From: UBA1351 sp963677625
GTDB taxonomy: Bacteria > Bacillota > Clostridia > Lachnospirales > Vallitaleaceae
Length of the DNA: 64,000 bases
Reading direction: 5' to 3'
Assembly (NCBI GenBank): GCA_963677625.2
Contig: CAXXSW010000007.1
Span: 186,001-250,000 of the forward strand
Part shown: one piece after another, positions 47,920 through 57,507 of the stretch
How positions within the stretch are numbered: the stretch's first letter is position 1
Layout of the letters: each line of letters starts with the position of its first letter
Translations under genes and position numbers: made by a program
The notes under the pieces: generated by a model
What the model was told of the DNA's origin: nothing
Database searches by the model: none
What the model saw: only the letters and a program-made list of their open reading frames with translations

Positions 47920-48965
47920 TTGATTCCCTCCTCAGCAGGTGTCATACTCAGTCTATTTTTAATATGTTGAAACCATTTTCTTACTACAGGAGATTGGATG
48001 GCTACAATGATAATAACAACAATGGCTTTATAGAGGGGTAACTGACTTGCAGAAACATGCATAGCGTATAGGGTTGTGGTCAGGGCTTGAATAGTTATTG
48101 CTCCAATGACACTTCCCCACAAGGAAAATTTACCGCCACCTAAACTATTACCACCGATAGCCACTGCTAGAATTGCATCCAATTCCACAAAAAGTCCAAC
48201 ATTATTTGCATCAATGGACATGGTTCTAGAAACTGATATCAGTCCTGCTAGGGCAGCACAAAGGCCTGAGAAAATATAGGTAAAAAATATAATCATTTTA
48301 GAATTCAATCCAACCAGTCGACTGGATTTTCTGTTAATTCCTACTGATTCGATAAACATACCAATAGCCGTTCGTTTAAGAAAGAGGTAGCTCATGATGA
48401 CCACCATAATTGCTACGATAAAGGGTGTGGGTACAGGAACTCCAGGCAAGAAGCCACCAAGGTAACTAAACTCAACCGGTTTAACATAGAGGATGAAACT
48501 ACCTGTAACTAACTGAGCAATACCCCTACCTGCCGTAAATAATATCAAGGTTGCTACCATAGGCTGGACATTCATAAAAGCTACTAGATAGCCATTAACC
48601 ATTCCACAGAGTCCACCGATTCCAAATGCAAGCAACACACTGACAAAATAAGGCATATTGTAGGTATTTCCTGTTCCTAAGGCAGCCACACATACGGCCC
48701 CTGACAAGGCACTAACTGCTCCAACAGAAATATCAGCTCCTGCTGAGGATGAAGCAACTAGGGTCATACCGACTGATAAAATGATTAAGCCTGACGCCCT
48801 GTTAATAATATCAATAATATAGCCATAGAAAACACCATTTTGAATACTTATCTTAAAAAAATCAGGCGTTTGAATCAAGTTAGCAATTAAGACCAAAAGA
48901 AGGCATATAATAGGTAGGAAAAGAGAATACTCATAAATTTTCTTATTGAAAAGTTGTTTTTTCAT
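47916..48965 (-). CDS. Sugar ABC transporter permease (YtfT-like)
   Basis: 349 residues, about ten membrane segments, with the RbsC-type motif DAILAVAIGGNSLGGGKFSL. Similar to E. coli YtfT. The stop overlaps the start of the YjfF-like gene by 4 bases, and its own start overlaps the ATPase gene by 1 base, so the three are translationally coupled. It forms the membrane channel with the YjfF-like partner. Confidence 0.88.
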   Translation of the reverse strand: MKKQLFNKKIYEYSLFLPIICLLLVLIANLIQTPDFFKISIQNGVFYGYIIDIINRASGLIILSVGMTLVASSSAGADISVGAVSALSGAVCVAALGTGNTYNMPYFVSVLLAFGIGGLCGMVNGYLVAFMNVQPMVATLILFTAGRGIAQLVTGSFILYVKPVEFSYLGGFLPGVPVPTPFIVAIMVVIMSYLFLKRTAIGMFIESVGINRKSSRLVGLNSKMIIFFTYIFSGLCAALAGLISVSRTMSIDANNVGLFVELDAILAVAIGGNSLGGGKFSLWGSVIGAITIQALTTTLYAMHVSASQLPLYKAIVVIIIVAIQSPVVRKWFQHIKNRLSMTPAEEGIK

Positions 48966-50479
48966 TAAGCATGACCTCCTGCAATAGCTTCCATAATCCT
49001 ACTTTGAGAGATTTCTTCGTGGGATAATTCTCCAATCTTTTCTTGGTCTCGTAGGATAACCATTCGGTTACAGGTTCTAAGCATTTCTTCAATCTCAGAT
49101 GAAATGAACATAACCGCTTTTCCTTTTTTTGCTAAGTCAACCACCAATTTTTGTATTTCAGATTTTGTTCCTACATCAATGCCTCTGGTCGGTTCATCAA
49201 GAATCAGGAACTCCGGTTCGGTTAAGAGCCATCTGGCCAAAATCACTTTTTGCTGGTTGCCTCCACTTAATTGTTTCACTGGTGTTTCTCTACTAGCTGT
49301 CTTAATCTGAAGAAGGTCTATATATTGATCAGCAAAGACTTCCTGATCTTTTCTGTTCATAAGCTTAAAAATACCCTTTCTTGCTTGAAGAGCTATAATA
49401 ATATTTTCACGAACAGACAGATCACTTAAGATACCTTCTTCTTTTCTATCCTCAGGTAAAAATGCCATTTTTTCACGAATAGCTACTATTGGACCATGAA
49501 TATCTTTTTTTTCACCCTTAATCCTACACTCACCATCATCTGCTTTGTCTGCTCCATAAAGCAATCTGGCCAACTCACTTCTTCCTGAACCCAATAAACC
49601 GGAAAGGCCAATCACATCGCCTTTATAAATGTCTATATCAAAAGGTTTTATCTTACCTTTACTTTTCATACCTTTAGCCTGAATAATCGGTGTATCCTTT
49701 TCTGTATGATTTGAATATTCTCTTTCAATAGCCGCCAAATCATCAAAATCCTTACCCATCATTTTTGCAACTAACTGTAGCCTTGGCAAGGACTCAACGT
49801 CAAACTCACCTACCAGCTGACCATTTCGAAGGACAGTAATCTTGTCACAAACTTCATATACCTGTTCCAAGAAGTGTGTAACAAAGACAATTCCCATTCC
49901 CCTATCTCGAAGCATTCTCATAACTCGAAAGAGCTTTTCAACTTCAGTATCGTCCAAACTAGATGTTGGCTCATCAAGTATGAGTACTTTAGCTGAAATA
50001 TCCACAGCCCTTGCAATTGCTACCATTTGTTGAATGGCTACGGAATAGTTATCCAAGGAAATAGTAACGTCAATTTTCATATCAAACTCTTCTAATAGCG
50101 CTTTTGAGTCCTTGTTCATTCGTTTCCAATCAATCCGTCCAAACTTCATAGGTTCACGACCAATAAACAAATTTTCTGCAACAGACAGATTAGGACATAG
50201 ATTTACTTCTTGATAAACAGTAGAAATCCCTCTTTCCTGAGCTTCCTGGGGAGAACGATTTATAATACTGCCCATATTATCCATCCAAATGTCACCGCTT
50301 TCAAATTCTTCGGCACCGGTTAGAACTTTAATCAAGGTAGATTTTCCAGCTCCATTTTCTCCCATGAGAGCATGAATATCTCCAGATTTTAAATTAAAAT
50401 CTACCATATCCAAAGCTTTAACACCTGGAAAGTTCTTATTGATCTTTGTCATTTTCAAGATACTCTTTTTTTCCGCCAT
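48965..50479 (-). CDS. Sugar ABC transporter ATPase with two nucleotide-binding domains (YtfR/RbsA-like)
   Basis: 504 residues with two ABC domains. The first has GENGAGKSTLIKVL (about 40), YSVAIQQMVAIARAV as the signature region and LILDEPTSSLD. The second has the degenerate GLLGSGRSELARLL, then LSGGNQQKVILARWL and LILDEPTRGIDVG. This is typical of the carbohydrate-importer type. It energises both permeases at the cytoplasmic face. The gene lies after the binding-protein gene, with a hairpin in the 86-base gap. Confidence 0.93.
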   Translation of the reverse strand: MAEKKSILKMTKINKNFPGVKALDMVDFNLKSGDIHALMGENGAGKSTLIKVLTGAEEFESGDIWMDNMGSIINRSPQEAQERGISTVYQEVNLCPNLSVAENLFIGREPMKFGRIDWKRMNKDSKALLEEFDMKIDVTISLDNYSVAIQQMVAIARAVDISAKVLILDEPTSSLDDTEVEKLFRVMRMLRDRGMGIVFVTHFLEQVYEVCDKITVLRNGQLVGEFDVESLPRLQLVAKMMGKDFDDLAAIEREYSNHTEKDTPIIQAKGMKSKGKIKPFDIDIYKGDVIGLSGLLGSGRSELARLLYGADKADDGECRIKGEKKDIHGPIVAIREKMAFLPEDRKEEGILSDLSVRENIIIALQARKGIFKLMNRKDQEVFADQYIDLLQIKTASRETPVKQLSGGNQQKVILARWLLTEPEFLILDEPTRGIDVGTKSEIQKLVVDLAKKGKAVMFISSEIEEMLRTCNRMVILRDQEKIGELSHEEISQSRIMEAIAGGHA

Positions 50480-50497
50480 ATCCTACTCAACTCCTTT

Positions 50498-50537
50498 AAA
50501 AAAATTCGCCAGAGAAAGGAGACTCTCTCTGACGATT
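50498..50537 (-). terminator. Intercistronic hairpin between the binding-protein and ATPase genes
   Basis: On the minus strand TCGTCAGAGA pairs with TCTCTGGCGA (one G-T pair) and is followed by AT-rich TTTTTTT. It probably ends part of the transcripts, giving more binding protein than membrane components, or protects the upstream message from decay. Confidence 0.65.
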
Positions 50538-50565
50538 TATTTATTGAATCATTACCACCCTCAAA

Positions 50566-51606
50566 TTAATATGCACGGTCACCAATAATATCTGCAGCAT
50601 CTTTCGCGTAGTAAGTCCCTTCTTCTACATATGCGATTTTATCTACCTTTTCACCAGCTTCAAGAGATTGGATAATTCCGGCAACTCTAGGTCCATGAAG
50701 CGGATTACATTCAACACTTACGTCCATATCACCGGCAATCATGGATTCAAAGGCAGCTTTTACAGCATCAAATGATACAATTGTAATATCACCTTCTGGC
50801 CCACAGGTTTTTCCGGCAGCCTTAATGGCATTAATAGCACCAAAAGCCATATTGTCATTTTCTGCTACAACAACATTTAACTCAGGATAGGATTTTAAGA
50901 AAGCTTCCATAACTTCTTGGCCTTTTTCCTGGGTAAAATCGCCAGACTGTTGGTCTAAAAGTGTCCAGTTACTGTGTGCTTTCATTTTTTCTGCAAAACC
51001 GTCTGTTCTTCCGATTTGTGCTGATGAACCCATAGTTCCTTGTAATGTTACAATATTGATTTGGGCATCATCTGCAAGACCTTTTAATTCCAAAGCCGTT
51101 TCTAATGCTTTCACAGAATCATAACCTTCTTGTTTAAAGTCTGATCCTACCCAAGCCGTAAATAAGGAATCGTCATTAGTTTGAATCATTCTATCAACAA
51201 TAATAACTGGAATTCCTGCATCTTTGGCTTCACCAAGAACGGTATCCCATCCGGCTTCAGTATTAGGAGCCAAAACAATGTAATCAACATCTTTTTGAAT
51301 AAAATCACGAATTGCTGTTATCTGTTTGTCTGTCTTTTGTTGTGCATCTACCATTTCGAATTTGTAACCATTTTCCTCAGTAAAGGTACTTTGCATTGAC
51401 ATCGTATTGGCCATTCTCCAATCAGATTCCGCACCAACCTGGACAAAACCAACATAAATAAGATCGCTGGACGTTCCATCACTTTTAGGAGTTGTTTCGT
51501 CCTTAACTGATTCCGATGATTCTTTGTCATCATTACTGCATCCAACAAATGAAAGCAATAAAGCCATAGCTAACACAGCTACTAGTATCTGTTTCAAAAT
51601 TCTCAT
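50566..51606 (-). CDS. Sugar-binding lipoprotein of ABC importer (YtfQ-like)
   Basis: The start is the ATG of RILKQILVAVLAMALL, 6 bases after GGAGGG. Lipobox SFVGCS, so it is tethered to the outer membrane face of the cell membrane. The mature protein has the periplasmic-binding fold of the galactofuranose/ribose group: IYVGFVQVGAESDWRMANT, AQQKTDKQITAIRDFI, VIIVDRMI, NIVTLQGTMGSSAQIGR, LDQQSGDFTQEKGQEVMEAF and NPLHGPRVAGII, close in pattern to E. coli YtfQ. It delivers galactofuranose or a related sugar to the YtfT/YjfF-like channel. Exact sugar not certain. Confidence 0.9.
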   Translation of the reverse strand: MRILKQILVAVLAMALLLSFVGCSNDDKESSESVKDETTPKSDGTSSDLIYVGFVQVGAESDWRMANTMSMQSTFTEENGYKFEMVDAQQKTDKQITAIRDFIQKDVDYIVLAPNTEAGWDTVLGEAKDAGIPVIIVDRMIQTNDDSLFTAWVGSDFKQEGYDSVKALETALELKGLADDAQINIVTLQGTMGSSAQIGRTDGFAEKMKAHSNWTLLDQQSGDFTQEKGQEVMEAFLKSYPELNVVVAENDNMAFGAINAIKAAGKTCGPEGDITIVSFDAVKAAFESMIAGDMDVSVECNPLHGPRVAGIIQSLEAGEKVDKIAYVEEGTYYAKDAADIIGDRAY

Positions 51607-51770
51607 GCTACACCCTCCAATAAAATAATCATGAATTGTTATACTTATTTTACAGTTCATATCATATCAATGTTCTTAGCTTATCTCCATGTGAATTCTT
51701 CTGCAATTAGTTGAAATCTCTCTGACACAATTAACACCAATTGAATTTTCTATGATGTAGATTGAAATTC

Positions 51771-53213
51771 TTAGGAAACCCTGTTGGGGATAAGCACAGA
51801 TACCCTTGTTCCTTCATTATAGACAGATGATATATTTAAGCCATATACGTCACCGAATTTTAAGCGAATCCTTTCATTGACATTAAAAAGCCCATAAGAT
51901 TTTATTTCATAGTGTTTGGCATCACGCTCAGTTGGTTTTTGCATGCTTAATCTTAAAGTTTCCAGCTTATCTTCTTTTATGCCAACACCATTATCACTAA
52001 CACTAATTTGGACGATATCATCAATGGCTGTTGCTTTGATAAGGATATGACCTGGCCGCCTCACTTCTTTAATTCCGTGATAAAGAGCGTTTTCAACAAT
52101 TGGTTGTAAGGTTATCTTTGGAATTCCTACACGACTGATAGATTCATCCATCTCTATGTCAAAAGATAGTATATCCTGATAACGGACCTCTTGAATTTCA
52201 AGATAAGAACGTACATGTTTCATCTCATCACCTAAGGTAACGACATCACTCCCCTTACTTAGTGATGCCCTAAAAAAACCAGATAAAGAAGTGACAACAG
52301 ACACGACTTCCTTTTGTTTACCTGCTTCTGCCAACCAAATAATGGTATCTAGTGTATTGTAGAGAAAATGAGGATTTATCTGAGATTGAAGCAAAGCCAA
52401 TTCAGCTTCTCGAATATATTGCTCATCCAACTTAACTTCCTCTACCAAGCCATTGATTTTTTCAATCATGACATTTAGGGAAGAACCTAGTTTACGTACT
52501 TCTACACCTGATAAGTCTTTGGCCCTTATTTCAAAATTACCATTAGCCACTTCATTCGTTATGTCTTTTAAGTAATAAATCGGCTTTACAATACTGTTAG
52601 GCACAAGTATTGACACAATTAAGGCTATCAAGATAAAACCTGCAAAGACGATCATACTGATAACCATGATTTCATTAAGCTCAGTGTAAACACCTGCCCT
52701 GACCTCATTAATCCCCTTGGTTTCATAATAGGTATACTCAGACATGGTGGATTGAATAAGTGAAGTTACAATCTGTATATCATTTTCCCAAATACTATAG
52801 TTTTCATCATAATATCCACCGGCAGCCTTATTTTTGCGTATTCTGTCCACATATATTTCCAAGTTACTCAGAAATTTTTGTATTCTCTGGGCTCTCCAAC
52901 GGTTTTCTTCTATCGTTGTATTTTCAATCAGATTATCAGTAATATCCATTCCATTGCTAAGTTCTCCGAGAATTTCATTAATAAGTTCATCCGATTCACC
53001 GTAAGCTACAAGGACATACACCTTATAATCAAAGTCTTCCTTAAAGGTAATACTGAATCTACTTGCTTCTGTGGCATTGGTAATAACTCTATCGTATTTC
53101 TGATTTTCTCCATAAACTAAAAGAATAAGTAGTACAAAAAGAAGAAAAAGAGGTATGATAACCGACAAAAAGGCGATTTGAATCTTTCGATTAAGTCTCA
53201 TTTTTCTATACAT
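51771..53213 (-). CDS. YesM-type sensor histidine kinase
   Basis: About 480 residues: membrane segment (about 10-35), an extracellular helical sensor (about 36-180), a second membrane segment (about 190-215), HAMP, then His_kinase/HATPase with the phospho-acceptor in QSQINPHFLYNTLDTIIWL and the N-box IVENALYHGI and G-box SDNGVGI. It overlaps the response-regulator gene by a few bases; ATG at 53213 follows GGGTGAAGG; GTG three codons upstream is an alternative. Such pairs sense sugars, often through a binding protein, and control the adjacent importer. Here the importer's binding-protein gene comes next. Confidence 0.9.
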   Translation of the reverse strand: MYRKMRLNRKIQIAFLSVIIPLFLLFVLLILLVYGENQKYDRVITNATEASRFSITFKEDFDYKVYVLVAYGESDELINEILGELSNGMDITDNLIENTTIEENRWRAQRIQKFLSNLEIYVDRIRKNKAAGGYYDENYSIWENDIQIVTSLIQSTMSEYTYYETKGINEVRAGVYTELNEIMVISMIVFAGFILIALIVSILVPNSIVKPIYYLKDITNEVANGNFEIRAKDLSGVEVRKLGSSLNVMIEKINGLVEEVKLDEQYIREAELALLQSQINPHFLYNTLDTIIWLAEAGKQKEVVSVVTSLSGFFRASLSKGSDVVTLGDEMKHVRSYLEIQEVRYQDILSFDIEMDESISRVGIPKITLQPIVENALYHGIKEVRRPGHILIKATAIDDIVQISVSDNGVGIKEDKLETLRLSMQKPTERDAKHYEIKSYGLFNVNERIRLKFGDVYGLNISSVYNEGTRVSVLIPNRVS

Positions 53214-54828
53214 GGCCTTCACCCCTATACTGCATAGGCGAAAGTCCTTCTTCTTTCTTGAAGAGGAAGGAGAAGTAATGAGGATCCTTATAACCTACCA
53301 TCTGAGCAATATTAGAGCATCGCATATCCGTACATTTTAGTAAGGTCTTGGCTTCTCCCACCCGGACATCTGTTAAATATCTAATAAAACTCTTCCCTGT
53401 TGTATTACTAAAGACAGTGCTAAAATGATTAGGACTTAAGCCAACATGCGCTGCCAAATCATTCAAAGACAAATCATCTCTGGCATAATTTTCTTCAATA
53501 TATTTTTTTGCCATATGAATGAGATGGGCATATTTATCTTCATGTCTACTATCTCTCAAAAGGATAGCATCCTTTAATAAATCATGTATATATGATTCTA
53601 TACTAGCACTTTCGCCGCTTAATTGGTTAAGCTTACTCTCGTCCATCTGATGTTTCATCAAAAATGCTTCATCTTCGGATAAGTTTTCAACAAACTTTAA
53701 GGTCGTAAGATAAAAATCCATCAATATATACTGGGTAAATAACTGGGACTGTCTAACCTCTTCTATCTCCTGCAAGATGTCATCAATAAAATGATTTATG
53801 TCTGACAAATTACCTTGTTTCAAGAAGAGCTCAGTTTTTTTCAGGTCAATGTGACATAGTTCCCTGGCATCAAAAACTGCAAGCCCCTCTTTACTTTGTT
53901 GACCATAGGTGCTAGCATCGTATATTTCGCTTATACGGTTCTTATACTTATACTTGGTAAATCTAGAGGCATATGCTTTCTCTGCTTCTTGATAAGATCT
54001 TCCAATATCACTAATTCTATGAATGACAAGGCCAATTCCTCCTGTCAACTCCATTCCAGCTTCTCTAGCCAAGGCTATATATTTTTCCAAAAACTCCTCC
54101 TCAACTTCTTGTAACTTCTCTTCACTATCAGCTTTTATCAAAAGGACATTCCCGGCAATTCCCTTCTCAATTAAAATCACTTGTTTTATTTCTGCTAATA
54201 TACTTGACAAGAGCTCTGGATTATCACTCTCCTTGCCGTCTATATGCCTAGGATTCAAAGCATCACTTTTTATTATCATCACTTTAAAAACCAAGCCATT
54301 TAAGTCAAGGCCAAGTTCTTTGCTTCTTTCAAAAATTTCAACCGATGACAAGTGATTACCCATTATTTTCTTAAAGAACAGGCGGTGCTGATGGTATATA
54401 TTCTCTTTCATTTCTTCCTGATATTTTTTTAAGTAGATCTTTTCGTTTTTCTCAACCATAATACTATCAGCAACACGCTTCACTGATTCCATTAAGTCTG
54501 CACCGTTAATAGGCTTTAAGAGATATTCACTGACACCTAACTTAATAGCCTCTCTTGCATACTGAAATTCTTCATGTCCACTGAGTATAATAATCCTTGC
54601 ATGTGGTAGTTCATCTCTTACCAAACGTGTCAGTTCCAGACCATCAATAAATGGCATTTTAATGTCCGTAATAATAATGTCAGGTTTTCTATCCATTATC
54701 ATAGGATAGGCAAGTTCGCCATCAGCTGCTTCTCCACAAAAATCAAATCCATTCGCAGACCAATCAACATTGTTCTTAATACCTTCTCTAACAACACATT
54801 CATCCTCTACCAAAAAAACTTTCAGCAT
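53206..54828 (-). CDS. YesN-type response regulator with AraC DNA-binding domain
   Basis: The start is the ATG of LKVFLVEDECVVREG, 5 bases after GGGAGAGG. The receiver domain (1-120) has the phospho-acceptor Asp in KPDIIITDIKMPFIDG and the Lys in EYLLKPING. A long linker (about 130-430) holds a helical domain of the YesN kind, followed by a C-terminal AraC helix-turn-helix pair (DLSLNDLAAHVGLSPNHFST, then RCSNIAQMVGYKDPHYFSFL). It should activate the sugar importer genes when phosphorylated by the YesM-like kinase. The pair and importer form one likely operon. Confidence 0.92.
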   Translation of the reverse strand: MLKVFLVEDECVVREGIKNNVDWSANGFDFCGEAADGELAYPMIMDRKPDIIITDIKMPFIDGLELTRLVRDELPHARIIILSGHEEFQYAREAIKLGVSEYLLKPINGADLMESVKRVADSIMVEKNEKIYLKKYQEEMKENIYHQHRLFFKKIMGNHLSSVEIFERSKELGLDLNGLVFKVMIIKSDALNPRHIDGKESDNPELLSSILAEIKQVILIEKGIAGNVLLIKADSEEKLQEVEEEFLEKYIALAREAGMELTGGIGLVIHRISDIGRSYQEAEKAYASRFTKYKYKNRISEIYDASTYGQQSKEGLAVFDARELCHIDLKKTELFLKQGNLSDINHFIDDILQEIEEVRQSQLFTQYILMDFYLTTLKFVENLSEDEAFLMKHQMDESKLNQLSGESASIESYIHDLLKDAILLRDSRHEDKYAHLIHMAKKYIEENYARDDLSLNDLAAHVGLSPNHFSTVFSNTTGKSFIRYLTDVRVGEAKTLLKCTDMRCSNIAQMVGYKDPHYFSFLFKKEEGLSPMQYRGEGHV

Positions 54829-54901
54829 ATTTGCCTCTCCCATCTCGGATCTATCCCTTTCATTGTATATTCAGTAATCACTTATACTTGCATCTCTTTT
54901 C

Positions 54902-54930
54902 ATTTAACACAATAATGTAATCCTTGTCAA
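54902..54930 (-). promoter_or_regulatory. Promoter of the yesN-yesM-type operon
   Basis: On the minus strand TTGACA (54925-54930), 17 bases and TTAAAT (54902-54907), about 75 bases before the response-regulator start. Confidence 0.55.
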
Positions 54931-55028
54931 ATCACCAAATAACCCTTTTGGGAACACGCTAGACACGACGGTTAATCCTGCTAAACATTAATCTAACATT
55001 TTTATTTATACCGGTACAAATGTTAGAA

Positions 55029-55057
55029 TTGACTTGCTCTATTATTATAGATATAAT
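55029..55057 (+). promoter_or_regulatory. Near-consensus promoter of the phosphotransferase gene
   Basis: TTGACT (55029-55034), a 17-base spacer and TATAAT (55052-55057). The expected start at about 55064 gives a 220-base leader that carries a short reading frame and alternative hairpins before the gene at 55284. Confidence 0.75.
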
Positions 55058-55150
55058 CAAGTTGCTAGGTAATAGAAAGATTGATGTATGCATCTTTATA
55101 TGGTCTATTCTTTTCATACCTAAGTACCATCAACAAGAAAGAGGTATTAT

Positions 55151-55204
55151 ATGAAAAAGAAAACTGAAATTATATTAAGGCTGGTTGTAAAAAAACAGAA
55201 CTAA
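55151..55204 (+). CDS. 17-residue leader peptide, probable translational attenuator
   Basis: A good ribosome site (AAAGAGG) precedes ATG; the product is MKKKTEIILRLVVKKQN and then a stop. The 80 bases after it contain mutually exclusive pairings: TCCTTTG (55214-55220) can pair with CAAAGGA (55270-55276), which is the ribosome site of the next gene; AATCCTT (55212-55218) can instead pair with AAGGATT (55253-55259); CCTTAATA/TATTAAGG (55235-55256) makes another hairpin. This is the design of inducible erm- and cat-type attenuators, where a ribosome stalled on the leader frees the downstream start. Confidence 0.6.
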   Translation: MKKKTEIILRLVVKKQN

Positions 55205-55283
55205 CAGTTTAAATCCTTTGCTGTTATTCTGATGCCTTAATATTTACTTATTAAGGATTATTTATAATTCAAAGGAGGCTCTT

Positions 55284-56369
55284 ATGAGTTCACAACACTT
55301 GCATGCGTCACTTAACATTACCAGTGACACTATTAATGATGAAGAAAACAAAACTTTAGAATCACTACAAACTGACTATGCTACACTTTTAGCTGTAATA
55401 GGTAAAATATTAAGTACAGAGATAACTAATGCAACCTGGCAAACAAAGCAATTACAGGGTGGAACCGTCGGAGACGTTCAGCTTATTTATGGAATTGCCA
55501 ATACAAAATCAGGCAATAAAAGACCCTATAGTGTCGTTCTGAAAACTCAAAAAAAGTGGGAACGGCATGGAGATAAACATTCATGGCGTAGAGAATATGA
55601 TCTATACTCATCCGATCTTAATACATTTTTCTCTGATAAATTCCGTTGGCCAAAATGCTACTATACACAAATATGTGATAATAAAACCCAAATCTGGATG
55701 GAATATGTTGAAGGCATATCAGGAACTGATCTGACTGTTGAAATGTTTGAACAGGTAGCAAAAGAACTTGGTCGTTTTCAGGGTAAAATCTATGTGGAAA
55801 AACCTGCCCTAGTAAAATCTATTTCTAATGTCAGTGATATTGAATATTACATAAATGAATACAAACGTTACCGTTCATGGGATCAGCTATATAACTATAT
55901 TCGCTCAGACGATTGTCCTCTTCCAAAACACATCTGTAATATGCTTATTAAACTAGATAAAGATTGGGAATCTATTTTGACACAGATAAAAAAACTTCCA
56001 ATCATACTTTGTCACAGAGACTTTTGGAATGCTAATATCATTCAAACTGATGAAGAAATCAGAATTATCGATTGGGATACTTCCGGTTGGGGATATATGG
56101 GTGAAGATATTGCAAGCCTCATTTCAGACGAACCGAATATAAACTATATGGTTGAATATTACCTAAAGTGCGTTCCTGCTTATTACGAAGGTTTTTCTGA
56201 CTATGTTGATATTTCATCCATAAGATACAACTGTATTTATGAGCTAATATTAGTTATGTTTGGTTATAGACTTATTGAATGGTATAAGTTTTCAGAGTCA
56301 AAAGAAGAAAAAGAGGTCCCTCTCAAAACTCTTGAAAAGATTTATGAAATCGGTTTACAAGCTTTCTAA
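55284..56369 (+). CDS. APH/choline-kinase-like phosphotransferase, possible antibiotic-resistance enzyme
   Basis: 361 residues of the aminoglycoside-phosphotransferase/choline-kinase fold. The catalytic loop reads ILCHRDFWNANIIQ (about 243; catalytic Asp and Asn present), and the metal-binding Asp is in IRIIDWDTSGWG (about 263). The N-terminal lobe is less clear, with VVLKTQKKW as a likely nucleotide-binding Lys. Strong ribosome site AAAGGAGG. The upstream leader peptide suggests induction by a ribosome-binding drug, so it could modify a macrolide, aminoglycoside or similar; a metabolic kinase cannot be ruled out. Confidence 0.8.
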   Translation: MSSQHLHASLNITSDTINDEENKTLESLQTDYATLLAVIGKILSTEITNATWQTKQLQGGTVGDVQLIYGIANTKSGNKRPYSVVLKTQKKWERHGDKHSWRREYDLYSSDLNTFFSDKFRWPKCYYTQICDNKTQIWMEYVEGISGTDLTVEMFEQVAKELGRFQGKIYVEKPALVKSISNVSDIEYYINEYKRYRSWDQLYNYIRSDDCPLPKHICNMLIKLDKDWESILTQIKKLPIILCHRDFWNANIIQTDEEIRIIDWDTSGWGYMGEDIASLISDEPNINYMVEYYLKCVPAYYEGFSDYVDISSIRYNCIYELILVMFGYRLIEWYKFSESKEEKEVPLKTLEKIYEIGLQAF

Positions 56370-56447
56370 AAGATTATTGGAGTGAAGGCTCTCATCATAT
56401 GGTATGGGTTGTTTATCTATGGATCATGATTAAAAAGGATATATATA

Positions 56448-57377
56448 TTACTCTTTCTCAAATTTCAAGGAATTTAAGGATGATTTAGTCACTTTACCCA
56501 TATTTGTTCCAATAACTCCAAGGATGATCAAAAGGCCACCGACGAAGTGATAGCTGTAAAGCGGCTCTTGTAAAAAGATATATCCTGCACCTATACTCAC
56601 AAGTGTAGCAAAATTATTGAAGACACTAATTTGGGCTACCGGTATAATAGATATTGCGTAATTAGAAAACAGACTAGATAAAACCGATGCAAACATTCCT
56701 AAATATAGGACACTAACTACATAATTTATTTTAAGCAATGGGCTAAAATATCTCGTAATCGAAACTTGACCATAATTGACTACTAAATAAAAAATATGGA
56801 ATGCTATAAATCCAACAACCATAATAATATACGTCAAGTCAATATAGCTATAATTCTGCAACCTTTTTCTAGCTAATAGCCCATATATGGCTGATGCAAT
56901 GGCTGATAAAAGAGCAAATATTATCCCAACTTGATCCATATCTCCAAATTTAATACCTTTCATACTAAAAATGTAAATAACACCTGTAACCGATAACACA
57001 ACACTTATCTTTTGTAGAAGTGTTGTGTTTTCTTTCAAAAGAAATGCAGATAATATTAAGGTCATAATAGGTACTGTTGCATGAATCATGCCAGCTTCTG
57101 AAGACGATAATGTATTTAAGCCAATCCCTTGAAAGAAAAAGAATAAAACCGGGTAAAAAATCGCAATTGGAAGTGCTGTTACAAGGTCTTTTTTACTGAC
57201 TTTTAGTGAGTGTCCTTTATAAATACGATAAAGAGCAAAGCCTATCAAACCAATGGCAAATCTGTGGGACAGAATAAGCAATGTATCTGCATATCCTAAA
57301 CTTATCTTCATAAATAAAAATGATAAACCAATAAATATTGAAAATAGTACTGCTGCTATATATGCTTTATTTTTCAT
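56448..57377 (-). CDS. EamA-family (DMT) transporter
   Basis: 309 residues with ten predicted membrane segments as two EamA repeats (IFIGLSFLFMKISLGYADTL in the first; VSVLYLGMFASVLSSLFSNY and AQISVFNNFATLVSIGAGYI in the second). Such transporters export amino acids or small metabolites. It is divergent from a MocR-type regulator, with an inverted repeat in the intergenic space, so it is the likely target of that regulator. The transported compound is unknown but may relate to vitamin B6 or an amino acid, given the regulator type. Confidence 0.87.
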   Translation of the reverse strand: MKNKAYIAAVLFSIFIGLSFLFMKISLGYADTLLILSHRFAIGLIGFALYRIYKGHSLKVSKKDLVTALPIAIFYPVLFFFFQGIGLNTLSSSEAGMIHATVPIMTLILSAFLLKENTTLLQKISVVLSVTGVIYIFSMKGIKFGDMDQVGIIFALLSAIASAIYGLLARKRLQNYSYIDLTYIIMVVGFIAFHIFYLVVNYGQVSITRYFSPLLKINYVVSVLYLGMFASVLSSLFSNYAISIIPVAQISVFNNFATLVSIGAGYIFLQEPLYSYHFVGGLLIILGVIGTNMGKVTKSSLNSLKFEKE

Positions 57378-57427
57378 TATAAGTCTCCTTAATGTTATAA
57401 GCTATGTTAAAGTTTTTCTTTGTAGTG

Positions 57428-57461
57428 CCATTGTATCAGCCCTCTATTTGCAGTACAATGG
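57428..57461. promoter_or_regulatory. Inverted repeat between EamA and MocR genes, likely MocR operator
   Basis: CCATTGTA (57428-57435) and TACAATGG (57454-57461) are perfect inverted repeats 18 bases apart, and GGTAC-type half-sites recur at 57460 and 57482. This lies in the 130-base divergent region where MocR regulators usually bind. Confidence 0.5.
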
Positions 57462-57507
57462 TACTAAACAACAACTGTGGCGGTACAGTTTTAAGGAGAT
57501 GACTTAC

